A stretch of DNA of 64,000 nucleotides from Bin80 sp026708685 (GTDB lineage Bacteria; Bacteroidota; Rhodothermia; Rhodothermales; Bin80). Every line of letters starts with the position of its first letter. Positions within the stretch are counted from its first letter, which is position 1. Location of the stretch: contig OZ241742.1 of assembly GCA_965200955.1 (NCBI GenBank), positions 1,178,001-1,242,000 of the forward strand. Direction: 5' to 3'. Both the position numbers and the translations under genes were made by a program. The notes under the pieces are model-generated. The model saw only the letters and a program-made list of their open reading frames with translations. It was not told where the DNA came from and did not search any database. Of the stretch, positions 1 through 8,509 are shown piece by piece.

Positions 1-824
1 CCTGATCTTATGATCGGCCCACCGAACTGATCTAACTCTCCCTGAATACCTGGATCAACTCCAGTCCATACGTATTGGGCGGTAAAAGAGACCGGATATT
101 CCTCATGCCCGTCTCCGACCACATCAATCATGTTGAACTTACCCCATGCCTGTGCTTCACTCACCGTCCATGCTGCCTGCCCATTTCCTTTATAACGGTG
201 AATACGAAAGAAATAGGTTTCTTTCAAGGTTTGATCTGGCAGCTCAATATCATCATCATCGTCTGTGTTACCCGTATTGGTGTAGACATATTCAATGATG
301 TTGGAGTCATCATGGAATTGATTCACATAGGCATATGCCCTTCGATCAACGGTCACCCCAATATAGGTGTGGTGGATGTTATGAATCATCCGATCCGCAG
401 CAAGATCGGGGTTTATCGCATCCAACACGACGAGGTTGTCAAATGTCTGAGATCCATCCACTTCTACAACCGTATCTACGGTTCTGCCGATCACTAGATT
501 TTGAACTGGAAATGTAAACTCAGCACCGGGATCACTTGGCCCAATCCTTGCAACATAGTATGGAAATGACTTCCCATCGGGGTCTGTCCAGTCTTTAGCA
601 CCTATCCACAATGCTTTCTGAGAATGATGACCTTGGCCGCGCACGCTACCAGGCCATTTCAGCCCATTCTCTGCGTCGTGAAGAGCGCCTGATTCAACAT
701 AATAGTTATGCAGTGTGCCGATATCCAGCCATTGTACTGTGAACTGAGCATGTACAGAACCCGATCCAACGATGAGCAAAAATAGCCCCAGTAATAATGT
801 TTTCAAAGAATAAATGACGTTCAT
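1..824 (-). CDS. Secreted protein of unknown function, C-terminus cut by window edge
   Basis: This minus-strand frame is open from an ATG at 824 to the left edge, so only the N-terminal ~274 residues are visible. A signal peptide is clear: a hydrophobic stretch (LLLGLFLLIVGSGSVHA) ends in an AHA/QF-like cleavage site near residue 27. The rest is rich in Trp, Tyr, Asp and Gly and looks like a beta-rich exported protein. It starts 64 bases after the stop of the TonB-dependent receptor and on the same strand, so it is probably co-transcribed with it. In this phylum such receptors are often followed by a secreted partner, possibly a T9SS cargo. I do not recognise a named domain, and its role as partner of the receptor is inference from position only. 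Confidence 0.7.
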   Translation of the reverse strand, partial: MNVIYSLKTLLLGLFLLIVGSGSVHAQFTVQWLDIGTLHNYYVESGALHDAENGLKWPGSVRGQGHHSQKALWIGAKDWTDPDGKSFPYYVARIGPSDPGAEFTFPVQNLVIGRTVDTVVEVDGSQTFDNLVVLDAINPDLAADRMIHNIHHTYIGVTVDRRAYAYVNQFHDDSNIIEYVYTNTGNTDDDDDIELPDQTLKETYFFRIHRYKGNGQAAWTVSEAQAWGKFNMIDVVGDGHEEYPVSFTAQYVWTGVDPGIQGELDQFGGPIIRS

Positions 825-888
825 GAGATTATAAGTTGATTGGATGTATGCAGCCCTTACCCATGATCAGCAAGGGCATTCATGCAAA

Positions 889-3800
889 CTATAATGTGAT
901 TCGAAGTCCAAGGGTGATTCTACGATTATTGAGAAACGTGTTGAACCGCATATTTGGCATATCAATGTATGCCTTGTCTTCAAGCATCTGATCGACTTCG
1001 TTTTGTGGGACTTCTTCCCAACTAGATCCATTCCAGCGAGAGTAGATCTGCGTGTCTGCGGCCCAGTACCATGCGGTTGAGTTCCGATTGTCTTCGCTGA
1101 TATCATCCAGTGATGGGATTGCTTCAATCGGCTGGAAGGGAACATCTGGGTTTCTAAACACACCAGGACGATCATCACCTGGGATCCAGATATAGGGAAG
1201 TGCACCACTCGCTGCCTTTTCCGCGTACGACAGAGTCTCATCTACACGGTTCATCTGATCAAAGATATCTTCTGGCAGGTGAAGCGACCACATGTAGCGA
1301 TCAAAATCTCGATTTTCCCGGTGGAATCCAGTCGAACGGTACAGATGACGTCGGTTAAACAAATTTGAAATATCCACGAAGACCTGTGCACCACCGAGGC
1401 GGGTATTGATGTGCTTGGTGAAGCGGAGATCGAAATTCACGAAACTGCGCCAGCTCACATTTTCCTGCAATTCAGGGGGAGCCCCTCCACCACCACTCCA
1501 TCGCCACTGTGCTCCCTTGCGCCATTCACCCAGAAGACTGACGCGCCAGTCACCCAAGAGAGCTCCATTGAGTACAGATGGAACGAAGTTACTGGGTGTC
1601 AACAAGAGCAGGTTTCCACGAACAAACGGTTCTGCAAGCGGGGCTGACTGACGATAGTCGGTTGAGGAAAGGAGATAGTTTTGTTGCTCAAATGAATTCT
1701 CGTTGAACTCGGAAAAGCCGAAATTCCCCGACTTTGTCTGCAGGTATGTGTAGTTAATGAAACCACGGATCCAGTCTCCTCTCAATTTGGTAAGGGTAAT
1801 CTCTGCACCACGCACATCAGCATAGTTCCACGGCTCCTTGATTCGATAATTGACAACGCCTCCAAGACCGTTATACGTTACATCTCGAGACTGATCGGTT
1901 ATGTCTCTGTAGTATCCACTGATCCGTAGCAGATACTGATCAAACAGGTTCTGGTCAAAGCCCAGTTCATAGGCTACCGTCAGAGGCATTGGATGTTCTG
2001 GATTCCCCAGCACATCAATTCCACCAATACGCGATTGCCTGATTCCAAATATGCCAAAGGGATTCAGCACCTGACGGAAATGACCATAGTTGAAGTAGAG
2101 CTTGCTCTGTCGAGTAATTGGAAATGAAACTCCAATTCGGGGACTGATATAGATCTGAGCAGGAGGATTTTCCTTTTCAAGAAGCTCATCAAGACCCTCC
2201 ACTCGTTGGCGGTATGCGTTGTCAAACGGATTTTCGGAAACCCACCATGCAATGTTAGGATCAAAGAAGTCCGCACGCACCCCCAAGTTGGCAATCATTC
2301 CCTGAAATTCCAGTTTACCCTGTGCATAAACGGCTCCTTGAATCGGTTGACGATCGTAGGGGTAATCTTCCTGAGGCTCTGGTCCAACCTGTGCAAGATT
2401 GACCCGTTTATAGTTGAGTTGAAAATCATTCATGATGAGTTCAGCCCCTGTCTTGATCTGCAATACGCGGTTGACTTGACTGGTAAGATCAAAGCGTGCT
2501 GTGAACACATTCACGTCCGACGTATCTCTGGTTTTGACCCAGTGTCCACCAGTCGTAATTCTGGAACCCATGAGATTCCCAGAGAGACCTAAAAATCCAA
2601 AGGGTTCGTCACCCACACAGTAGGGCACGGTATTCCCATCATTGTTGAGATCTGATGTTCCTCCAAAGCATCTGATTCGATCCGTTCCCTCCAACTCTCT
2701 CCCTGCAGCGGTTAACTCACCATTGACGGTATAAGGGACCGAGAAGAACTGGCCGTTCTCCAGATAGGAGCCATCACGGAGATTCGGGAAATGAGTGCGA
2801 TACTTTGAAGAAATATTCGAAAGATTCACCTCGTAAAAGGTACTCTGGTTTAGAGTGTGGGTAAACGTAGCGCCCAACATCGTATGATCTCGGTCGGCGA
2901 GAGCAAACGTTCCATCAGACAGAATAATGCCCCCGAATCGTTCATCCACATCCAGCATTCTTGATCCTGAGCCCCACCATGGATATGCCGGAATATTACC
3001 GCCATACATTTGAAGATCAGGTGCTTCCTGATTACCGCTCATTCCCCGCTCAATCCCTCGCATCCCCCGAATACTGAGTTTCATTCCTTGGGCAATATCG
3101 GAAACAATCTTGGCCTGAAACGTCTGATTGGTATACACATCTCGAGACTGCGGGATAATGTATGCAGTCTGGGTTCCCCTGTACGAGGCGGAGAAACGTA
3201 GGTCTCCGAGCTTGCTTCCATACCCTGGAATTAGGGGACCAGCGACAGTGACATCCACTTCATAATCGGGCTTGGTAATCTCATTATCTTTACGATGGGT
3301 GTATCGGAAATAATCCTGCATATCCTGTGGACTCACATCAAATCCCTTTCCATCACTCATCTGAAGTTCAGTGCTCCTAAGTTTTTCTGCGAACGCGTTC
3401 CATCCTTCAAAAATATTGTACTGGTTTCGAGTGTAGGGATCCCATTGATCCGTTCCATCCCATGCAACATCTGGATCCAAAAATGGGCGAATGTACCAGC
3501 TGTCGCAGTCTCCCTGTGTGGTGGGGTAGGTACAATTATCCAAAGACATTCCCCCCAGGCTATTGAACGATTTGGGCTGCGGTGGCTCATAGCGATACAG
3601 TGCGTCTACGGTATAACGGGTTCGAGAGGGATCCTTTGTGGTCACATTCACGACACCGCTACGTACATTTCCATACTCGGCATTGAATCCACCAGTCTGC
3701 ATCTGTATTTCTTCCACGGAAGTGTAACTGATATTATAAAACGGATCATTATTGCGACCTGTCCTCAGGTTCAGGCCATCTACAACAAAGGCTACCTGAT

Positions 3801-4350
3801 TAAACCCTCCACCTCGAATATTAAGGCCTGGTTGAACCCCTGCCTGCAGGCTAAGTACCTCAGTGACCCCTGCGAGGGGTAGATCTTCGAAAGATTCTGC
3901 GTTGAGACTGGCCACATTCGCAGAGACATCCAACTGTACAATGGGGCGTTCACTGGTGACCACCATTTCCTCCATTCCAACCGCTTCCTCACTCAATTGA
4001 ATATCCTTGGTTGTAGTCAATCCAGTAGAAACTCGTACCCCTTCTACACGTTGAGTGATATATCCTACAAAGGAAACAACCAAGGTATAGGTACCTGGGC
4101 GTACATTGTTGATGAAGAAATATCCATCCACTTGTGTGGCCGCACCTTGGGTTGTCCCTTCAATGACAACACTTGCTCCTGGAACGGTCTCTCCCGTACC
4201 AGCATCAACCACGATCCCATTGATCTTGCCCTGCTGAGCAAAGACGGTTGGCACAAAGAAAATCACAAAAACAGATAGGGTCAGCAGCCTCTTGGCGAAG
4301 CTCTGCCCTGACATGTCTGCAAGTGTATTGAAGTGAGAAATGAATTTCAT
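889..4350 (-). CDS. TonB-dependent outer-membrane receptor with CarboxypepD_reg-like domain
   Basis: This is an outer-membrane, energy-coupled importer of 1153 residues. A signal peptide ends near residue 39 (VPTVFAQQ). Residues ~41-125 form a CarboxypepD_reg-like beta-sandwich (GIVVDAGTGETVPGASVVI), the N-terminal extension usual in Bacteroidota receptors. A plug domain follows at ~135-250 (LNIRGGGFNQVAFVVDG; YGNVRSGVVNVTT), then a long beta-barrel that ends in RRITLGLRITL. The start is set by a good Shine-Dalgarno, GGAGG six bases before the ATG; an internal Met13 would also leave a signal peptide. The ligand cannot be read from sequence. It does not look like a canonical SusC because no SusD gene follows; instead a secreted protein of unknown function lies downstream. 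The family call is firm and the substrate is unknown. Confidence 0.95.
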   Translation of the reverse strand: MKFISHFNTLADMSGQSFAKRLLTLSVFVIFFVPTVFAQQGKINGIVVDAGTGETVPGASVVIEGTTQGAATQVDGYFFINNVRPGTYTLVVSFVGYITQRVEGVRVSTGLTTTKDIQLSEEAVGMEEMVVTSERPIVQLDVSANVASLNAESFEDLPLAGVTEVLSLQAGVQPGLNIRGGGFNQVAFVVDGLNLRTGRNNDPFYNISYTSVEEIQMQTGGFNAEYGNVRSGVVNVTTKDPSRTRYTVDALYRYEPPQPKSFNSLGGMSLDNCTYPTTQGDCDSWYIRPFLDPDVAWDGTDQWDPYTRNQYNIFEGWNAFAEKLRSTELQMSDGKGFDVSPQDMQDYFRYTHRKDNEITKPDYEVDVTVAGPLIPGYGSKLGDLRFSASYRGTQTAYIIPQSRDVYTNQTFQAKIVSDIAQGMKLSIRGMRGIERGMSGNQEAPDLQMYGGNIPAYPWWGSGSRMLDVDERFGGIILSDGTFALADRDHTMLGATFTHTLNQSTFYEVNLSNISSKYRTHFPNLRDGSYLENGQFFSVPYTVNGELTAAGRELEGTDRIRCFGGTSDLNNDGNTVPYCVGDEPFGFLGLSGNLMGSRITTGGHWVKTRDTSDVNVFTARFDLTSQVNRVLQIKTGAELIMNDFQLNYKRVNLAQVGPEPQEDYPYDRQPIQGAVYAQGKLEFQGMIANLGVRADFFDPNIAWWVSENPFDNAYRQRVEGLDELLEKENPPAQIYISPRIGVSFPITRQSKLYFNYGHFRQVLNPFGIFGIRQSRIGGIDVLGNPEHPMPLTVAYELGFDQNLFDQYLLRISGYYRDITDQSRDVTYNGLGGVVNYRIKEPWNYADVRGAEITLTKLRGDWIRGFINYTYLQTKSGNFGFSEFNENSFEQQNYLLSSTDYRQSAPLAEPFVRGNLLLLTPSNFVPSVLNGALLGDWRVSLLGEWRKGAQWRWSGGGGAPPELQENVSWRSFVNFDLRFTKHINTRLGGAQVFVDISNLFNRRHLYRSTGFHRENRDFDRYMWSLHLPEDIFDQMNRVDETLSYAEKAASGALPYIWIPGDDRPGVFRNPDVPFQPIEAIPSLDDISEDNRNSTAWYWAADTQIYSRWNGSSWEEVPQNEVDQMLEDKAYIDMPNMRFNTFLNNRRITLGLRITL

Positions 4351-4355
4351 AATAG

Positions 4356-4360
4356 TCCTC
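4356..4360 (-). promoter_or_regulatory. Shine-Dalgarno GGAGG of the TonB receptor gene
   Basis: The minus strand reads GGAGGACTATT directly before the ATG at 4350. It is worth noting because most genes in this window, such as the M16 peptidase, show no recognisable Shine-Dalgarno, as is common in Bacteroidota. It supports the upstream start over the internal Met13. Confidence 0.6.
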
Positions 4361-4454
4361 CAAAATGGAAAAAGTATTCTAATAAATGGATGAATGAATC
4401 ACAGTCCAAACCATCATCCGATAGGAATATAAGTTATTTTCTTGTCAAAAGCCA

Positions 4455-5120
4455 TCAAGAAACCATGACTGTTCTTTTTAGGCGATCTAAATCAAGATTC
4501 GCAATCAAGCGATGAGATTTCTCAATGGTCTCTGAAAGGTTTCTTTTCGGAGACTGATATCGCTTAATGACCAGATGCGATAGGATATGAGGCTGCTGGA
4601 TCACAATCAAAGTAGCCTTTAATAGTATAGGATTGAAACGAGAGCCATCCATTGCACAATCCTCTTCGGTCGGATAGATATGACTGTAAGGAATTCCCTG
4701 ACGATCCAATGGATCTAAGACCTTTGAAAGTAGGAGAGGTTTTATCGATTCACCAGTGTCCAATGTACTTGAATATGCTAGGGATGTCAACAACACATCT
4801 GTACTTCCACACTTGGTTGCATCAACATTGAACAGATCTGCATCCCTATCAATGACGTATCTATTGGCCGTTTGTTGGGCAGGAATGCAGGTGGTTTCAC
4901 AATCAAACCGATCGCTGATCGTCGGATTCACTGTACATGGCTCAATCGCCGAGGGGGGATCAGATTCTTTACCGACATAGTGGTGGATCGGCAATAGATC
5001 CGCTAACGAAATGGGGACACAGGAATAGAGAGTGGTTCTACCACTATTGTCTACCCCCCCCCATTTTTTTATATAAAGACTCAGCATCTTCAACAGATGA
5101 ACTACATAATCGGAAGTCAA
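4455..5120 (-). CDS. Hypothetical protein, doubtful
   Basis: This is a 221-codon open frame upstream of the TonB receptor. I recognise no family. The product has eight or so cysteines, no signal peptide and no membrane segment. Its N-terminal part is encoded across a run of nine G residues (5054-5062 on the plus strand) next to an A/T run, so a slip there would change the frame. Codon use is not clearly unlike the neighbours. The surrounding 2 kb is decayed sequence, so this may be a relic or a chance frame rather than a working gene. Confidence 0.3.
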   Translation of the reverse strand: MTSDYVVHLLKMLSLYIKKWGGVDNSGRTTLYSCVPISLADLLPIHHYVGKESDPPSAIEPCTVNPTISDRFDCETTCIPAQQTANRYVIDRDADLFNVDATKCGSTDVLLTSLAYSSTLDTGESIKPLLLSKVLDPLDRQGIPYSHIYPTEEDCAMDGSRFNPILLKATLIVIQQPHILSHLVIKRYQSPKRNLSETIEKSHRLIANLDLDRLKRTVMVS

Positions 5121-5470
5121 TATACAAAAAAATCCGATTAGATGCTCCCACTATCAATTACCTTTTTATCGTATAGTCAAAGATCAATGAGATATCATGG
5201 TTTTTGAGACACACAGATTCAGGGTGGGGAAAAATGAGAGGATTATATACATGAGTGCCCAAAGGATTGGTGTGCCCATTATGTGTGGCAGTACACCTTC
5301 GCCGCACATAATTTGACAAAAGCACTGAAGGCGGTGGAAAATATTCAGTCAACATGCGTATCCATTAGCGTGTTGCACAAGATCTACACATGAATTTGGT
5401 GTTTGGTTAGGAATTAGTGTGTCCACATGGTTACTCAGCAATCGCCAACCTTACCAGATTAGAACTTCCC
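5121..5470. other. Gene-poor stretch with no recognisable feature
   Basis: No convincing gene, RNA or repeat is visible here. It leads into the decayed ATPase and may hold the lost upstream part of that region. Confidence 0.4.
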
Positions 5471-5935
5471 ATGGACGATTTAATTCCAGATCGTGGATCT
5501 GCCCAATTCTTTCATGGGTGACAAGAGATCACTGATAGACTCAAAACTACCCTTGAACTCTCATGCGTGAGGAATAAGGGGACAACCCTCTTAATCTATG
5601 GAGACTTAGCGGGGAAGACAGCACTGCTTGAAAAACTCGGAAATGAATCGAAAGATTGGGATTCGCATTTATAGGTCTGCAGGACCTATATAGTCCAGCT
5701 TCAATGGCGGATGCAATCGGTGAGGCTTACGTAATAGATCGTGAAATTCAGAGAGAGTCGGAATAAGATAGTTGAGGGTGGGTACATTGAGCATGTAGCT
5801 GGGGATACAACCCCTAAAGCAATACTCAAGCATCTTGCCCCAAAACAAGGCTGATACTGGTACTTGATGAAGCAGGTCTTCCACGATCGCTGTAAGGCAG
5901 GGTACCCACTGCCACGACATTCCATAGATATCGTG
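5471..5935 (+). pseudogene. Relic of an AAA/P-loop ATPase
   Basis: Reading on the plus strand from the ATG at 5471 gives a recognisable P-loop ATPase in pieces. The first piece contains SAQFFHG followed by an in-frame TGA and QEITDRL; the homologous motif is normally FxGRxxEI, so the stop probably replaces an Arg codon (CGA to TGA). Next comes LLIYGDLAGKTALLEKL, a slightly damaged Walker A, G-x4-GKT having lost one residue. After a frameshift near 5655 the sequence reads LQDLYSPASMADAIGEAY, and after another near 5765 it reads APKQGLILVLDEAGL, the Walker B motif. Order and spacing fit one ATPase of the orc1/ATP-binding type found as stand-alone genes in this phylum. At least one stop and two or three frameshifts make it non-functional. 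The 3' part is not readable and may have been displaced by the intron relic that follows. Confidence 0.7.
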
Positions 5936-6453
5936 GTGAGCGAGTCGGGAAAAGATAGGGTCAGAAACCGATCAGGTGTTCTCGTAGAGACGAATGTAAA
6001 TGAAACATTGATGGGGTGTCGAAAAGATATAGACGAGAGTCAAAACTAAGGTAGGGAAATAATCTTGGTACAATGTTGGAGGTCAAAGACTTACTGACCA
6101 ACTGGACTTCTGCATATAGATGGCCAGAATGCGATTGCTGCCCTTATATGAACCATGGAGCCTGTCGAAATAATGGAAAGGGATCGATCTAGCGGCCAGT
6201 GCATGTAAGACATTGATACCAATGTATCCCCCACTGGGGAGAACCAGATCGTAGTAGTAATGAAGTTTCTGTAATGGGAATGGAGGGAAGGATCAGGCCT
6301 ATAATGTTGAATTGATCGCCCAATCCGTAAGGGGAGGAGGTAAGTTACGGATACGGTGCAGTCGGAAGAATGTTTGCATAGGAAGAGCCGTATGAATTGA
6401 GAGATTCATATACGATTCTGCAAAAGCCCAGGGGTGGAATTCCCCTAGGCTAC
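5930..6453 (+). mobile_element. ORF-less group II intron relic (5' boundary approximate)
   Basis: The 3' end is clear: a 34-nt domain V at 6385-6418 and a domain VI hairpin at 6426-6450 with an unpaired A seven bases before a terminal AC at 6453. Upstream, 5930-6350 has the non-coding, purine-rich look of domains I-IV, and no reverse-transcriptase frame is present, so the element is ORF-less or deleted. The 5' end is a guess, placed near a GTG-rich stretch right after the decayed ATPase. The left boundary and the interior domains need a covariance model. Confidence 0.55.
6385..6418 (+). ncRNA. Group II intron domain V
   Basis: The 34-nt hairpin starts GAGCCGUA with the AGC catalytic triad, has an upper stem UGAAUU/GAUUCA capped by a GAGA tetraloop, a two-base UA bulge on the 3' side, and ends UACGAUUC. 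This is the canonical domain V architecture and length. One difference from the consensus ending ACGGUUC is an A in place of G, which unpairs the C of the triad and suggests the ribozyme is no longer active. Confidence 0.8.
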
Positions 6454-6652
6454 TTAACAATGTCAATATGGGCTTGGTCAATGATGGGTGCCTTCATCTC
6501 TATTCATGGGACTCCATTGCGAAATCGCACCTTTGATCGTCCATATTGAGACTCAGCAATGGGCAATCCAGAAATGGTTAAAACAAGGCAGTGTGATCCC
6601 TCGTCAAACAGATGTACACATCTATGTATGATAGGCTTTCAACAGGTGTTGG

Positions 6653-7393
6653 TCATGCAAATCGTTTGGAATCCGCAGATGCATAACGTGCCATGGCGCG
6701 ATCTAAATCTACCGTGGCTTCCAGTGTTTCCACGACTTCCTGCAATCGTTTTCCAGGAATGACACAGGTCATTTCTTCGGGGCGCATCCCAGTGCGTGAG
6801 CGACTGAGAGCACAACCGACACTGGTAGCGATCATGTTCTGATCCTTAGCCATGGCAACAATATGGCATTGGGGTTTTCCTTCAATGTTGATATCTGGAA
6901 AGGCATCTTTCATGGTCATCAATCCTAACCCATTGATACGTAACAACACAACATCAGGAGTTTTGGTACAGTCGGACAGTGGTCCGTATACCACCGACTC
7001 TGGACGCTCTGAAACATGAGGCAAGCTCATGACTGATTCTTGGTTGACCCAACCCGCTTCAAGAACGGCTCCAACATCATCCTTGCTTGCTGCCTGCTCC
7101 AACGTAAAAAAACCATGGGTGTAGCTTCCAACACTGCAGTTGGCATGATCGGCAGCAACGGTTGCAAATGTATCCGTAGCACCGTGGATCCAGAATACAC
7201 AGCCGGCTGGAACCTGACCAGTGCGACCATGCTCGTTGGGAGGCGGATAATGCACATCAACTCTTGGTGCAGATGGAGTTTGATCGGATCCATAGAATGT
7301 GATGGCCACTGGAGATGCAAAAGGTTTGAGTACAGCATGAAGACGATTGCTGAAATCTCCCCAATCCTGTGCGTCTTTGTTGAATGTTGTCAT
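6653..7393 (-). CDS. DUF169 family protein
   Basis: The 246-residue product matches the DUF169 family (COG2043) along its length: an N-terminal helix, SPVAITFYG near residue 28, a central Cys/Gly segment (GCVFWIHGA; HANCSVGSYTHG) and a C-terminal part with LSRSRTGMRPEEMTCVIPG. Members are soluble proteins of unknown biochemical role, found in bacteria and archaea. There is no signal peptide. It stands alone between decayed regions and is intact, so it is likely retained by selection. The family call rests on overall resemblance; no function should be assigned. Confidence 0.8.
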   Translation of the reverse strand: MTTFNKDAQDWGDFSNRLHAVLKPFASPVAITFYGSDQTPSAPRVDVHYPPPNEHGRTGQVPAGCVFWIHGATDTFATVAADHANCSVGSYTHGFFTLEQAASKDDVGAVLEAGWVNQESVMSLPHVSERPESVVYGPLSDCTKTPDVVLLRINGLGLMTMKDAFPDINIEGKPQCHIVAMAKDQNMIATSVGCALSRSRTGMRPEEMTCVIPGKRLQEVVETLEATVDLDRAMARYASADSKRFA

Positions 7394-7928
7394 GAGAATA
7401 AAAAAGGATTAATGATAGGTTAGTGATTGTCCGATGTAACAACAACAAAGCGATAAAACAGTCAAATGTCATCGTCACAAAGAACATAATGTACTCCCTC
7501 AAAATTTGAAGTTATAGTTCTAACGAATGGAGGTTCCCACAGGTAAATTTTCAGTACCAATGATAAAAAATAAAGGACTTTCTGTACCCTTTACTTGCAT
7601 TTTTGCTTAATCGCATATAATTCCCTTATCTAAGAGGCAATATCAATAGGAAGGTCCCAGTGGTTCATTACGTATGAATTGATTGCAATGGCAGAGTGGC
7701 ATTTCCTAATCCTGTCTAACTGAAGTAAGATTTTATCCTGAGGCTTTTGCAAAACCTACATGTTTTCGTAGAAATATTGCCCTGTAGCACTTGAGACGCA
7801 TTTTCTATAGTTGACCAAGAGATTTTGCAAACGGCTCTCCTGTATGGAATTTAATCGCAGTAGGGGTTTTGCCACCCATATTAGTATTCGGTAAATTGTA
7901 GTGTATCATCAAGGTATTTTCAAAATTA
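7394..7928. other. Intergenic region between divergent DUF169 gene and dcm relic
   Basis: About 535 bases without a recognisable gene. It is fairly AT-rich near both ends and must hold the promoter of the DUF169 gene. No repeat, RNA or transposon end was recognised. Confidence 0.4.
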
Positions 7929-8270
7929 ATGAACAAGAATTTCCGACTTGACGAGTTGTTTGCGGGAGCTGGTGGTATGGCACTCGGATCTCAGAACGTA
8001 AAGCGTCAAGGAATTCAGTTTGAACATATATGGGCAAATGACATGGATAAAGACGCATGTCAAACGGTTCAAGATAAAATCCACATTGACTCAAATCAGG
8101 TTTATTGTTCAAAAGTTCAAAATTTGAAATTGAGAATCTATAGATGGACTGGTTTTGATTCCCCTGTAATGACTTCAGTATTGTAGGATGTAGGACTGGT
8201 ATCAATGATGAGTACGGGAAGTTATATCAATGGTGTGAAAAAGCCCTAAAGTATTTTCAACCCTTATAAC
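7929..8270 (+). pseudogene. N-terminal fragment of C5-cytosine DNA methyltransferase (dcm type)
   Basis: The frame opens with DELFAGAGGMALG (motif I, SAM binding, about residue 8) and continues with IWANDMDKDACQTV (motif II region). After a frameshift between about 8110 and 8160 the frame reads FPCNDFSIVG, which is motif IV with the catalytic Pro-Cys, then NDEYGKLYQWCEKALKYFQP, where a stop follows. Motifs VI-X and the target-recognition domain are missing. A matching C-terminal piece of the same family lies at 39347-39652 on the same strand. The two could be halves of one gene or remnants of two. It is non-functional as it stands. Confidence 0.8.
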
Positions 8271-8509
8271 AGTGATATAGTGCGAAGTATTCGTCACAGA
8301 ATAGGGGTTGAATCAGGCAAATGCGTAACGAGACAGCATTTACTTGACTGTGGACGACTTGATGTAGGCTTCACGAAAATAGACCATGAGACGTATTTGA
8401 TGGGTGTTCGGCCAATCTTGAGTCAGGTTTTGAAAAATAGTTTCAGACTAAGTTGGACACCTTGAAGCCCGTGCGAGGCTAAGTCTTGGATTTCTCATAT
8501 GTGCATCGA

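Noticed and set aside
3295..3882. 195-codon plus-strand frame opposite the TonB receptor
   Set aside because: It lies wholly inside the well-supported receptor gene on the other strand and resembles nothing.
5669..5925. Minus-strand frames of 74-83 codons
   Set aside because: They are antisense to the ATPase relic, whose Walker motifs read on the plus strand.
8280..8465. 61-codon plus frame after the dcm fragment
   Set aside because: No recognisable family, no start signal and no continuity with the methyltransferase; probably chance.
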